A stretch of 9,901 nt of DNA from SIAF01 sp046152955 (GTDB lineage Bacteria > Planctomycetota > Planctomycetia > Planctomycetales > Planctomycetaceae): positions 1 to 9,901 of the forward strand of contig JBJXGA010000119.1 of NCBI GenBank assembly GCA_046152955.1, read 5' to 3'. The first letter of the stretch is position 1; every line of letters starts with the position of its first letter. The notes under the pieces are model-generated. The model worked only from the letters and a program-made list of their open reading frames with translations. It did no database searches and had not been told where the DNA came from. This document shows, in pieces, positions 1-7,074 of the stretch. A program made the position numbers and the translations under genes.

Positions 1-228
1 GGCACAGGGCCGGTGGGGAGCCGGCGACTCGTCATGATTCGCGTTTTCTGACCGTGAGCGAAACAAATCCCGGGTCAATTCTCCTCAATGCCACGCCAGG
101 TCTTTTCGCAGCCCATGCCGCAGTTTCCGCAGGTCTTTGTGGACCACCAGCTTCAGTCTCGACCATCAACGTTCAAAAATAGCGAACGATTGCGACAGTC
201 TGGAGCGACGGCGATCGAAGCACGTCAA

Positions 229-1128
229 TTACATCCGCCCCAGATGCTGCCCTCGCACCATGGCCGGAGGGCGTGACTGAGAACGTCCGTGATGCGAATG
301 CTCTGCTTCTTCCGGGGAGTGTTCCCGGAGCCAGCCCCGCAGCGGCACGTCGCCGTCGTGCGGATCGTAGGCGCCGTTGGCCGACAGCCCGTCCCCCAGA
401 ATCTGCCGCTGAATCGGATCGAGCTGGGGGTACAAATGCGCGACCGTCATGTCATCTTTGGGGCGGAGCCAGCGGTAGCTGTAGCCGTACCACACCACCT
501 GCCGCGTGTCGGGGCAGAGGTTGGGGCTGCGGGAATGCCAGATGCGCCGGTCGATGATCACCGCCCCTCCCGCGGGGACGCAGAGCGGCTCGGCCCCAGG
601 AGGATTGGTAACGCCGTCGGCAGGACAATCGAGTTCGTTCTGCAAATGGGAGCCAGGGACGATCAGCGTATTCCCGCGTTCGGGGGTGGAGACGTCGGTC
701 AGGTAGTAGCCGATCTTGATTGACAGCCGCGGCCGGGGATGCGTCTCGATTTCGTCGTTGACGCGCATGCTGTCCTGATGCCAGGCGACGCGCCAGGTGA
801 GGGCCGCACCGTCGGCCGGGGGCGTGACGTCGACGTGCGAGTGGTACAGATAGATGTTCCACCCCAGAATTCCCCAGATCTTGGGAAAGGTCGTGGGGTG
901 GTCGACGAGTTTCACCAGGGCCGGATGTTCGTGGATGATGTTGGGAATCGAGAGGAGTTTGGTGCGCGTCTCAACCGTGCGGACCCGCGCGTCGATGCGG
1001 CCGGCCGCCTCCCGCAATTCAGCGCAGGCCGCGGCATCCAGGGCCTGGGGAATGACCAGGTAGCCCTGCGTCAGAAAGAACTCCCGCTCCTGCGGCGTCA
1101 GGCGATGTTCAAGACAGGATGGATGCAT
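229..1128 (-). CDS. Phytanoyl-CoA dioxygenase (PhyH) family protein
   Basis: Predicted cytoplasmic non-haem Fe(II)/2-oxoglutarate-dependent oxygenase of the PhyH family; the substrate cannot be told from sequence. Numbering from an upstream GTG at 1134, which adds two residues, the iron-binding facial triad is visible as WHQD (H119, D121) and distal H200 in IWHSRS. R211 fits the 2-oxoglutarate carboxylate contact. The segment GNTLIVPGSH near 154-163 is the usual family strand-turn before the distal His. The N-terminal 'LTPQEREFFLTQGYLVIPQALD' is the typical family opening. The ATG at 1128 is preferred because AGGAG (1139-1143) lies 10 nt upstream; GTG 1134 would be only 4 nt away. The gene begins 13 nt after the upstream peptidase stop, so the two are probably co-transcribed and translationally coupled. 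The last ~30 residues are His/Arg/Glu-rich and look like a non-conserved tail. Family is confident; biological role is unknown. Confidence 0.9.
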   Translation of the reverse strand: MHPSCLEHRLTPQEREFFLTQGYLVIPQALDAAACAELREAAGRIDARVRTVETRTKLLSIPNIIHEHPALVKLVDHPTTFPKIWGILGWNIYLYHSHVDVTPPADGAALTWRVAWHQDSMRVNDEIETHPRPRLSIKIGYYLTDVSTPERGNTLIVPGSHLQNELDCPADGVTNPPGAEPLCVPAGGAVIIDRRIWHSRSPNLCPDTRQVVWYGYSYRWLRPKDDMTVAHLYPQLDPIQRQILGDGLSANGAYDPHDGDVPLRGWLREHSPEEAEHSHHGRSQSRPPAMVRGQHLGRM

Positions 1129-1138
1129 CCGCACGTTG

Positions 1139-1143
1139 CTCCT
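1139..1143 (-). promoter_or_regulatory. Ribosome binding site overlapping upstream stop codon
   Basis: On the minus strand the peptidase stop TAG (1144-1142) runs directly into GAG, giving AGGAG at 1143-1139. This purine tract is the only good Shine-Dalgarno for the dioxygenase gene, 10 nt before ATG 1128 and 4 nt before GTG 1134. A ribosome terminating on the peptidase would sit on it, which implies coupled translation. Confidence 0.6.
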
Positions 1144-3220
1144 ATTTCAATTGTTGCCAGAGGAAAGTGTAGGCCAGCGCCGTCATGAAGGCGGACTGCT
1201 TGTTGTCGGCGGCGCCGCCGTGCCCCCCTTCGATATTCTCATAGTACAGCACGTCGTGCCCCTGCTCCTTCATCCGCGCGACCATTTTGCGGGCGTGACC
1301 GGGGTGAACCCGATCGTCGCGCGTCGAAGTGGTGAACAGCGTGCGGGGATATTTGGTCTGGGGGTTCAGGTTGTGATACGCAGAAAACGTGCGAATGTAC
1401 TTCCACTGTTCCGGCCGGTCCGGATTGCCGTACTCAGCCATCCAACTGGCCCCGGCCAGGAGCTGATTGTAGCGTCGCATGTCCAACAGGGGCACCTGGC
1501 AGACCACTGCGCCGAACAGATCGGGACGCCGCGTGAGCATGTTGCCCATGAGCAGCCCCCCGTTACTCCCCCCCATGGTTCCCAGCCGCCTGGGAGAGGT
1601 GACTTTGCGCTGCACCAGGTCTTCTGCGACGGCGATGAAGTCCTCATACGCCTTGTGGCGGTTCTCCTTGAGCGCCGCCTGATGCCATTTGGGGCCGAAT
1701 TCCCCGCCGCCGCGGATATTGGCGACGACATAAACGCCCCCCGCCTCGAGCCAGGCCGCCCCGGTTCCCGATTGGTAGCCAGGGACCATGGCGATTTCGA
1801 ACCCGCCGTAGCCGTAGAGGAGCGTCGGGTTTTGCCCATTGGCGGGGAGGTTTTTGGCGGCGACCTGGAAGTAGGGGATTCGCGTGCCATCGCGGGAGGT
1901 GGCTTCATGCTGACTCACCACCAGACCCTCGGAACGGAAGAACTCGGGACTCCCTTTGAGCTTCTCGGCTGATTTTCCACCCACCGTTCCCAGCAGGAGG
2001 TTGGGGGGATTGAGGTAGCCGGTGACGCTGAGGAAGTAGTCATCGGTCTGATCGGAGTCGACTGCCGAAGCGCTGACAGTGCTGAATGGCGGCGCGCCGG
2101 GGAGTTCTTCGCGGCGCCATTGGCCGCCGTCGCGCGTCAGTACGTACAAGCGATTCCGGACGTTGTCGAGTTCGTTGACCAGGACATGATGCCGCGTGGG
2201 AGAAAATCCGGCCAGCGACTTGCGATCGGTCGGTTCGAACAGGACGTCAAACTGTCGTTCTCCCTTCAGAAATGCTTCGAGATCGCAGGCGAGCAGCGAC
2301 CCGGCCGCAAAGGACTTGTCCGCCGGTTTCCATGGCGAGCGCAATTCAATGAACAACAGCTCACGATGCGTGCTGGCCTTGGCATCCAGCGGTTTGTCGA
2401 TTCTGATCAGCTTGCCATCGCGGCGCAGGTACAATTCACTGGTCCAGAACGTGATCGCGCGGGAGACGAAGTCCCGTTCGAAGCCGGGGGTCAGCGTGCG
2501 AAAGGCATCGACGCGGACATCAGCCGCTTCCCCTTCAAACACGACCGACGCCTCGGCGAGCGGAGTTCCACGGCGCCACTCCTTGACGACCCGCGGGTAG
2601 CCGGAGTCGGTCATCGATCCGGGACCAAAATTGGTGGCGATGAACAGACTGTCGGTATCCCGCCAGGCGGCGCTGCTCTTGGCTTCGGGGAGTTCAAACC
2701 CCCCTTCGACGAAGGTCCGCTGCGTGACATCAAACTCCCGGACGACGGTGGCGTCCGCACCGCCGCGCGAGAGCATGATCAGGCAGCGGTCGCTCTTAGG
2801 CTCCAGAAATCGGACCCCTTTCCAAACCCAGTTTTCCTGTTCGCGGCGGGCGAGTTCGTCCAGGTCGAGCACCGGTTCCCACTGCGGTTCCGCCTGGCGG
2901 TAGCTTTCGAGTGTCGTTCGCCTCCAGAGCCCTTTGGGATTCTTGGCGTCGCGCCAGAAGTTGTAATACAGCTCCCCTTCTTTGGAGACGTAGGGGATCC
3001 GCGCGTCGGAGTCGAGAATCTTCAGGATCCGCTCGTTGAGTTCCTTGAACCGGTCGGTGCGTGTGAGTTCGGCGACCGATTCCGCATTACGCTCGCGGAC
3101 CCACCCCAGCGGCTCCTCGCCGGTGACCTCCTCCAGCCACAAGTAGGGGTCAACCTGGTCGTCAGCAACCGCAGCGGGCAAAGTGGACATCAGCATCCCC
3201 AGTAGCAAAAAGCGTGTCAT
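1142..3220 (-). CDS. Secreted prolyl oligopeptidase family serine peptidase (S9A)
   Basis: Predicted exported serine peptidase that cleaves short peptides, probably after proline; 692 aa, near the usual S9A size. An N-terminal signal peptide is visible (MTRFLLLGMLMSTLPAAVA, cleavage near 19-20). Next comes the N-terminal POP segment 'DPYLWLEEVTGEEPLGWV' (24-41), then a beta-propeller to about residue 430, then the alpha/beta-hydrolase domain. The catalytic triad is complete: S552 in GGSNGG, Asp in DDRVHP (635-636) and H667 in EGGHGG. The oxyanion-region YGYGGF (469-474) and NIRGGGEFG (501-509) are intact. A Trp in the ASWMAEYG stretch (591-598) fits the proline-stacking position known from porcine POP. 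ATG 3220 is chosen over in-frame GTG 3235 because GGAG lies 9 nt upstream of it and the signal peptide starts there. It is first of a two-gene unit with the dioxygenase. Periplasmic or secreted location suggests peptide scavenging. Confidence 0.95.
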   Translation of the reverse strand: MTRFLLLGMLMSTLPAAVADDQVDPYLWLEEVTGEEPLGWVRERNAESVAELTRTDRFKELNERILKILDSDARIPYVSKEGELYYNFWRDAKNPKGLWRRTTLESYRQAEPQWEPVLDLDELARREQENWVWKGVRFLEPKSDRCLIMLSRGGADATVVREFDVTQRTFVEGGFELPEAKSSAAWRDTDSLFIATNFGPGSMTDSGYPRVVKEWRRGTPLAEASVVFEGEAADVRVDAFRTLTPGFERDFVSRAITFWTSELYLRRDGKLIRIDKPLDAKASTHRELLFIELRSPWKPADKSFAAGSLLACDLEAFLKGERQFDVLFEPTDRKSLAGFSPTRHHVLVNELDNVRNRLYVLTRDGGQWRREELPGAPPFSTVSASAVDSDQTDDYFLSVTGYLNPPNLLLGTVGGKSAEKLKGSPEFFRSEGLVVSQHEATSRDGTRIPYFQVAAKNLPANGQNPTLLYGYGGFEIAMVPGYQSGTGAAWLEAGGVYVVANIRGGGEFGPKWHQAALKENRHKAYEDFIAVAEDLVQRKVTSPRRLGTMGGSNGGLLMGNMLTRRPDLFGAVVCQVPLLDMRRYNQLLAGASWMAEYGNPDRPEQWKYIRTFSAYHNLNPQTKYPRTLFTTSTRDDRVHPGHARKMVARMKEQGHDVLYYENIEGGHGGAADNKQSAFMTALAYTFLWQQLK

Positions 3221-3229
3221 TTTATGGGT

Positions 3230-3233
3230 CTCC
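3230..3233 (-). promoter_or_regulatory. Ribosome binding site deciding the peptidase start
   Basis: GGAG on the minus strand lies 9 nt before ATG 3220. It overlaps the alternative GTG codon at 3235-3233, so that GTG is unlikely to be the start. Confidence 0.55.
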
Positions 3234-3237
3234 ACCA

Positions 3238-3261
3238 GTCAGCAGGAACGTCAGCAGGAAT
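3238..3261. repeat. Two tandem copies of a 12-bp sequence
   Basis: GTCAGCAGGAAC (3238-3249) is followed at once by GTCAGCAGGAAT (3250-3261), 11 of 12 identical. It lies in the leader just upstream of the peptidase start. It could be a small replication-slippage duplication or a pair of regulator half-sites; nothing decides between them. Confidence 0.6.
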
Positions 3262-3345
3262 CCGGAACTTGGGGTCAAGGGACATGGTTCGCGGGGGACG
3301 ATTGGTCATTCAGGCCACTTTTGAGATTCCGGCATCCCTCAAGTC

Positions 3346-3361
3346 CTTTCGAAATCGAAAG
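3346..3361. promoter_or_regulatory. 16-bp inverted repeat, possible operator
   Basis: CTTTCGA-AA-TCGAAAG is a perfect 7-bp inverted repeat with a 2-nt centre. It lies about 126 bp upstream of the peptidase start and 295 bp upstream of the phosphoesterase start. Size and symmetry fit a dimeric regulator site in a divergent control region. The regulatory role is inferred from symmetry and place only. Confidence 0.35.
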
Positions 3362-3655
3362 CGCGCGAGGGGCCAGCCGGTCCGTTCTCTCGTTGCAGAG
3401 GGGGGACCGATTCCGGCGTCGCAGAATGATTCTAACGCATTGATAGGACATGTGTTGTGGCGAATAGCCTGGCCTGGCGCTCGGGCTCGAAATTCAAGAA
3501 AGTCCGAAATTCATCCAAAATGTCTGTCCAGTTGGACGATCAGATTCCGGTTTATTTGATGGAGGGCTATGCGATGACGGTAAATGTCCTCGGATTCGTT
3601 CGCACGACGCGATCGGCGGGGATGTTCTTCCTTCTGGAAAAGGTTTCGAATCTGT

Positions 3656-4330
3656 ATGGCGCGTCTGATCGCAATCGGCGATATTCATGGCCATTCCACC
3701 GCCTTGGCCAGCCTGCTGGAAGTCATCGATCCGGGGCTGGATGACACGCTCGTTCCGCTGGGGGATTATGTCGATCGCGGCCCCGACAGTCGGGGTGTGA
3801 TTGATCAGCTCATCGCGCTGGGCAAGCGCTGCCGCTTGGTTCCTTTGCTCGGAAATCACGACGAACATCTGCTCCGGACGCGGGCCGAGCGGACCGATCC
3901 CGGTTCCAATTGGGATGTGCCGGTCGGCAGCACGGCGACGCTGGATCGAGCGGTCGAGTTGTTCTTGCCGCGCCATCTCCAGTTCATTGAGGGGTGCCGG
4001 ACGTTCTTTGAAACCGAGCGCCATTTTTTCGTCCACGCGAATTACATTCCAGAGCTCCCATTGCACGAGCACGATGGATTCACCTTGCGGTGGCTGTCGT
4101 TGCGTCAGCACCGGCCCCAGGTTCCACATTACACCGGCAAGACGGCGGTAGTGGGACACACGCGGCAACTCGACGGCGAAATCCTGGATCTGGGTTACCT
4201 CAAGTGCATCGACACCGGATGCTACAAGGGGGGCTGGCTCACCGGGCTGGATGTCCTGAGCGGCCGCCTCTGGCAGGTCAATTCGCAAGGGGAAGTCCGC
4301 CAATCGGCAGCCAGCCGCGTCGGCGCTTGA
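3656..4330 (+). CDS. PPP-family metallophosphoesterase (Ser/Thr phosphatase-like)
   Basis: Predicted cytoplasmic dinuclear-metal phosphoesterase of the calcineurin/PPP superfamily, 224 aa, close to bacterial PrpA/PrpE and ApaH-like enzymes. All core motifs are present in order: GDIHG (8-12; D9, H11), GDYVDRG (36-42; D37), GNHD (66-69; N67, H68), then FVHAN (H127) and VVGHTR (H168). The closing 'CIDTGCYKGGWLTGLDV' (184-200) is the usual family ending. ATG 3656 is chosen because MARLIAIGDIHG starts at the family's normal distance from motif I. It has a modest purine tract (GGAAAAGG) about 12 nt upstream. The longer frame from 3584 adds 24 residues without family character or ribosome site. Substrate may be phosphoprotein or a dinucleoside polyphosphate; sequence does not decide. 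It is a monocistronic gene facing metF. A 350-aa frame antisense to it is a shadow. Confidence 0.93.
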   Translation: MARLIAIGDIHGHSTALASLLEVIDPGLDDTLVPLGDYVDRGPDSRGVIDQLIALGKRCRLVPLLGNHDEHLLRTRAERTDPGSNWDVPVGSTATLDRAVELFLPRHLQFIEGCRTFFETERHFFVHANYIPELPLHEHDGFTLRWLSLRQHRPQVPHYTGKTAVVGHTRQLDGEILDLGYLKCIDTGCYKGGWLTGLDVLSGRLWQVNSQGEVRQSAASRVGA

Positions 4331-4377
4331 AAATCTGGGCAATCCGGATTTTCTCGAATCGATTGCGCGAGAGCGTA

Positions 4378-4460
4378 GAACCTCTGCCCCCCTCCCCGCC
4401 GCAATCCACGCTGGTGCGTCAGAAAACGCTTGGTCGCGACGGGGAGGGGGGCAGAGGTTC
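4378..4460. repeat. Perfect 21-bp inverted repeat (long hairpin) between convergent genes
   Basis: Arms 4378-4398 and 4440-4460 are exact reverse complements (left arm begins GAACCTCTGCC, right arm ends GGCAGAGGTTC) around a 41-nt loop. The loop holds a smaller GCGT/ACGC hairpin (4416-4429). One arm is nearly all pyrimidine with C-runs. It starts 48 nt after the phosphoesterase stop. It may act as a bidirectional terminator, but there is no T-run after either arm. It may instead be a copy of a dispersed palindromic element: CGGGGAGGGG also occurs at 6917-6926. The rest of 4331-4613 holds no gene that I can support. Confidence 0.75.
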
Positions 4461-4613
4461 ATGAGCGCGGGAATTGGCGAATGAATGTCGTGGGTAGCTG
4501 TCAGGCACGGCCTCCACTGGGACAAGGCCAGCGGGGGGCAGGGCATTAGTTTAGGGATGCGTTTTCAGTCTGCCAGCCGAACAATTTCGCGAGCAAGTCA
4601 CCTCAACGCCGCG

Positions 4614-5507
4614 TCAGACGTTTGGCGCAGACCCAGCCGGACCCACCGCGGTCAGGATTTCCTCGCACGCCTGCGACCGGTTGAGGACGTAAAAGTGGAT
4701 CCCCGGAACTCCCTGGTCGAGCAGTTCACGGCACTGCTGCGTCGCGAACTCCACTCCCAGTTGAAACTGCGATTCTTTGTCGTCCCGCAGATGGGCCGCT
4801 TCGAGCCGCTGCGCCAGGTCGTCCGGCAACTGGGCGCCGCAGAGCGACGTGATCCGTTTGATCTGCGCGAAATTGAGGATCGGCATAATCCCCGGAATCA
4901 GCGGGACGCGGATGCCGGCTTGCTCGTATCGCTCCCGAAATTTGAAGAAGTTCTCGTTGCAGAAGAACAACTGCGTGAAGACCGCGTCGGCCCCCGCCTC
5001 CACTTTGCGCTGAAGGTGTTGCAGATCGACTTGGGGACTGGGGGCTTCGGGGTGCTTCTCCGGGTAACCGGCGACGCCGATGCCGAATTGCGGAAACTCC
5101 GCGCGGATCAGCGCCACCAGGTCACTGGCGTGCTGCAGCCCGCCTGACACGCGCTGAAAATCGGACTGCCCGGCCGGGGGGTCGCCACGGAGGGCCATGA
5201 TGTTTGTGATGCCGCCAGCCGCCGCCAGCCGCAGCCACTCGCGCAGTTCATCCAGCGCTCCTCCCAGACAGGTGAAATGCGCCGTCGAGGGGACTCCCAG
5301 GCGAGACTGGATCCCACAGCACAATTCGATCGTCCGGTCGCGCGTGCTTCCCCCGGCGCCATACGTGCAGGAGATAAACGCCGGGCGAAAGCGGGCCAAC
5401 CGGGCGACGTTGTCCCAGAGCGCGGCGTCTCCTTCGGGAGATTTCGGAGGAAAAATCTCGAACGACAGCCCGCAGCCGCCAGCGGAATAACACTCAGAAA
5501 GTCGCAT
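4614..5507 (-). CDS. metF: 5,10-methylenetetrahydrofolate reductase
   Basis: Flavoenzyme that reduces 5,10-methylene-THF to 5-methyl-THF, the methyl donor for methionine synthesis; a cytoplasmic FAD-containing TIM barrel. From ATG 5507 it is 297 aa, matching the usual bacterial length. Visible family signatures: SFEIFPPK (15-22, catalytic Glu E17), SCTYGAGGSTRDRT (46-59), AHFTCLGG (76-83), NIMALRGDPP (102-111, D109 at the flavin-contacting Asp position), GVAGYPEKHPEAPS (144-157), FTQLFF (177-182) and the closing GIHFYVLNRS. The upstream 49 in-frame residues would overlap the preceding gene and lack MetF character, so ATG 5507 is preferred. No Shine-Dalgarno is evident before it. It follows the NHL propeller gene by 29 nt and is probably co-transcribed with it, possibly by coupling. 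No functional link between the two is known to me. Confidence 0.95.
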   Translation of the reverse strand: MRLSECYSAGGCGLSFEIFPPKSPEGDAALWDNVARLARFRPAFISCTYGAGGSTRDRTIELCCGIQSRLGVPSTAHFTCLGGALDELREWLRLAAAGGITNIMALRGDPPAGQSDFQRVSGGLQHASDLVALIRAEFPQFGIGVAGYPEKHPEAPSPQVDLQHLQRKVEAGADAVFTQLFFCNENFFKFRERYEQAGIRVPLIPGIMPILNFAQIKRITSLCGAQLPDDLAQRLEAAHLRDDKESQFQLGVEFATQQCRELLDQGVPGIHFYVLNRSQACEEILTAVGPAGSAPNV

Positions 5508-5536
5508 CGTGTCGCAACAACGAACCGAAGGAAAGA

Positions 5537-6553
5537 TCAGGAAAGTCGCTTGAACTTCTGGATGGGATGGCAGGTGGCGGGGACTTTCCCCTGATATCCA
5601 CCCGCCGACATCACCACTTCGCCGACGTAGATCGATCCCTGGGAATCGACGCACAGGTCATGGGGAGCGAAGAAGTCGCCGGGGGCACAGGGATTCTCGC
5701 TTCCGCCCCAGCGCGTCAGGCGGCGTCCGGTGCGGTCGAACACGCTCACATAGGCGCCGCGCGGAGACCCCGCTGGGACCGTCTGCCACGGAAAGACTCC
5801 CGCCTTCCACCCCACATCGCAGACGAACGCCGTCCCCTCCGCGTCGAAGAAAACCTGCATCGGACGGGAGGTGTCGGTCCATTCACCGGTGTATTTTCCT
5901 TCGGGGGTGAACAACTGGATGCGGCTGTTTTCCCGATCCGCCACATAGATCAACCCCGACTGGTCGATGGCGATTCCATGCGGCAGGTTGAATTGTCCCG
6001 GCCCGCTCCCCGGTTCTCCCCAGGAAAACAGGTATTCTCCGGAGGGGCTGAACTTGTGAACCCGGCAGTTGCCGTAGCCGTCAGTGACATACAGGCTGCC
6101 GTCGGCAGCGATCGCCAAATTGGTCGGCAAGTTGAACGGGAGCCCCGGCCGCTTAATGGTGCGGTAGTCCAAGCCGTCGATTCCCGTGTCGCTTGGCTTG
6201 CCGCGGGTGCCCAGGGTCAGGAGCAGTTTTCCCTCCGGGGTGAACTTCCGCACGCTGTGGTCCCGATCGTCGGTGCAATACACCGCCCCGTCCGGAGCGA
6301 TCGTGATTCCATGTGGACGGACAAACTGCCCTTCGCCCCACGAGGCGACAAACGTTCCATCCGGTTCGAAGATCGTCACCGGATGTTCGCTGCGGCTGAA
6401 GACAAACACCCGGTCGCGCGCGTCGGTCGCCACGCCGACCACTTCCACAAACGACCAGCCCGGCGGCAGGCGGGGCCAGTCCGGAACCGGGGCGTATCGA
6501 AAGCGGTCGCTACCGACGATGATCGACGAGGAAGGAGCAGTGGCGGCTGACAT
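5537..6553 (-). CDS. NHL-repeat beta-propeller, peptidyl-amidoglycolate lyase-like
   Basis: A 338-aa six-bladed NHL propeller most like the lyase half (PAL) of peptidylglycine alpha-amidating monooxygenase. Animal PAL splits peptidyl-alpha-hydroxyglycine to peptide amide and glyoxylate with a zinc centre. Blades show the repeated 'P.GI.I...G.IYV.D......V..F.P.G' pattern. Three His in equivalent blade positions fit the PAL zinc ligands: H81 (RPHGI), H192 (LPHGIAID) and H298 (APHDLCVD). The stretch YVTDGYGN...GPGQFNLPHG (155-193) and ADRENSRIQ (205-213) closely match PAL, with Tyr160 and Arg207 at its catalytic positions as I recall them. There is no signal peptide and no neighbouring hydroxylase (PHM) domain, so amidation of peptides is unlikely; another lyase or binding role is possible. 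ATG 6553 begins the frame; the ribosome site is weak (GAGAA). The gene leads a probable unit with metF. Confidence 0.85.
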   Translation of the reverse strand: MSAATAPSSSIIVGSDRFRYAPVPDWPRLPPGWSFVEVVGVATDARDRVFVFSRSEHPVTIFEPDGTFVASWGEGQFVRPHGITIAPDGAVYCTDDRDHSVRKFTPEGKLLLTLGTRGKPSDTGIDGLDYRTIKRPGLPFNLPTNLAIAADGSLYVTDGYGNCRVHKFSPSGEYLFSWGEPGSGPGQFNLPHGIAIDQSGLIYVADRENSRIQLFTPEGKYTGEWTDTSRPMQVFFDAEGTAFVCDVGWKAGVFPWQTVPAGSPRGAYVSVFDRTGRRLTRWGGSENPCAPGDFFAPHDLCVDSQGSIYVGEVVMSAGGYQGKVPATCHPIQKFKRLS

Positions 6554-6726
6554 GGATTTCTCGATGGCCTAAAGACTGTAAGTGACGGGGAAAGACGGAT
6601 ACCACAAGCGGGATCTGTGCTGCAACCAATGGTTGGTGTGTGGCGAAGAAACCGAAACAGGGAGGAAGACACGATGGTCTGAAAACCATTGCGGACGTCG
6701 TCAATCAACCCCAAACCAAAAAAACG

Positions 6727-6823
6727 AACAGGAGGTCGCGGAGATCGCAGAGAGCTGGGACGCCGCGTCCACTCACTCCCCAATGATGTTCTTCATGCTC
6801 TGCGCCCTCTGTGTGCTCCTGTT
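6727..6823. repeat. Imperfect inverted repeat of the CACAGAG/CTCTGTG type
   Basis: Left arm 6727-6752 (AACAGGAG ... CGCAGAG) and right arm 6798-6823 (CTCTGCG ... CTCCTGTT) are imperfect reverse complements with matching ends and a 45-nt centre. From memory, this resembles the widespread intergenic elements whose arms read like ACACAGAG...; they are common in planctomycetes, cyanobacteria and others and give spurious 'LCALC' translations. Function unknown; it may be a non-autonomous mobile or REP-like sequence. Confidence 0.55.
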
Positions 6824-6971
6824 CAAGATTTGCATCATGTTTCACGCATTTCGACAAGCGGCGCTCAAGTGGTAGATGAATTGATATTCGCGTGCAACCC
6901 ACCCTTCCCCCGGCCGCGGGGAGGGGCGGTGTGGAACGTCGGATCTCGAAAGAGCCTCCGATTCGATTCCT

Positions 6972-6990
6972 CATCCACCCGAAGTGGATG
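6972..6990. repeat. Perfect 7-bp hairpin
   Basis: CATCCAC-CCGAA-GTGGATG. It lies about 85-100 nt downstream of the PQQ-like gene stop on the minus strand. It could help end that transcript, but no T-run follows. On the minus strand the loop region reads TTCGG. Confidence 0.5.
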
Positions 6991-7074
6991 GGTTCTCGCG
7001 GGTGGGGGGCGATCGTCGCGAGACTTCGTCGGCGGTTCGTAGCTGCATCTCCCACAAGCCTCATACAGCCATTT

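Larger units (their letters stand above)
3221..3655. other. Divergent intergenic region, 435 nt
   Basis: Separates the minus-strand peptidase and plus-strand phosphoesterase and should hold both promoters. I see no convincing -35/-10 pair. Open frames here have no recognisable protein character and no good ribosome sites. The region holds a duplicated 12-mer near the peptidase start (3238-3261), a 16-bp inverted repeat (3346-3361) and a short GTCCA-GT-TGGAC palindrome (3526-3537). The best plus-strand promoter guess, TTGGAC 3532-3537 with TTTGAT 3555-3560 (17-nt gap), is weak. Confidence 0.5.
6554..7074. other. Gene-free stretch of 521 nt with palindromic repeats
   Basis: I see no real gene here. 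Open frames crossing it translate to low-information sequence of the 'EHTEGAEHEEH ... ALCDLRDLL' sort, produced by CACAGAG-type DNA repeats. It holds the imperfect inverted repeat at 6727-6823, a C/G-run imperfect palindrome around 6899-6931 that shares CGGGGAGGGG with the hairpin at 4378-4460, and a perfect 7-bp hairpin at 6972-6990. The promoter of the NHL propeller gene should lie near 6560-6650 but is not evident. Confidence 0.6.

Noticed and set aside
1..228. A possible gene start on the minus strand near the left edge, with GAGGAG at 81-86 and an ATG at 33-35
   Set aside because: The purine tract is too near to or too far from any start codon in a frame that stays open, and fewer than 30 codons are visible. 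The plus frame at 88-276 also lacks protein character. Nothing here can be supported.
2120..3205. 361-codon plus-strand frame across the peptidase
   Set aside because: Antisense shadow; the peptidase has a full catalytic triad and the normal S9A length.
3494..4546. 350-codon minus-strand frame across the phosphoesterase
   Set aside because: It is fully antisense to a gene with intact PPP motifs and has no family character itself. GC-rich codon use keeps such frames open.
5567..6550. 327-codon plus-strand frame across the NHL propeller gene
   Set aside because: Antisense shadow of a protein with clear NHL blades and zinc-type His residues.
6596..6625. TTGCAG-18-TATCCG as a minus-strand promoter for the NHL propeller gene
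   Set aside because: The -10 matches only three of six consensus bases, which is not better than chance.
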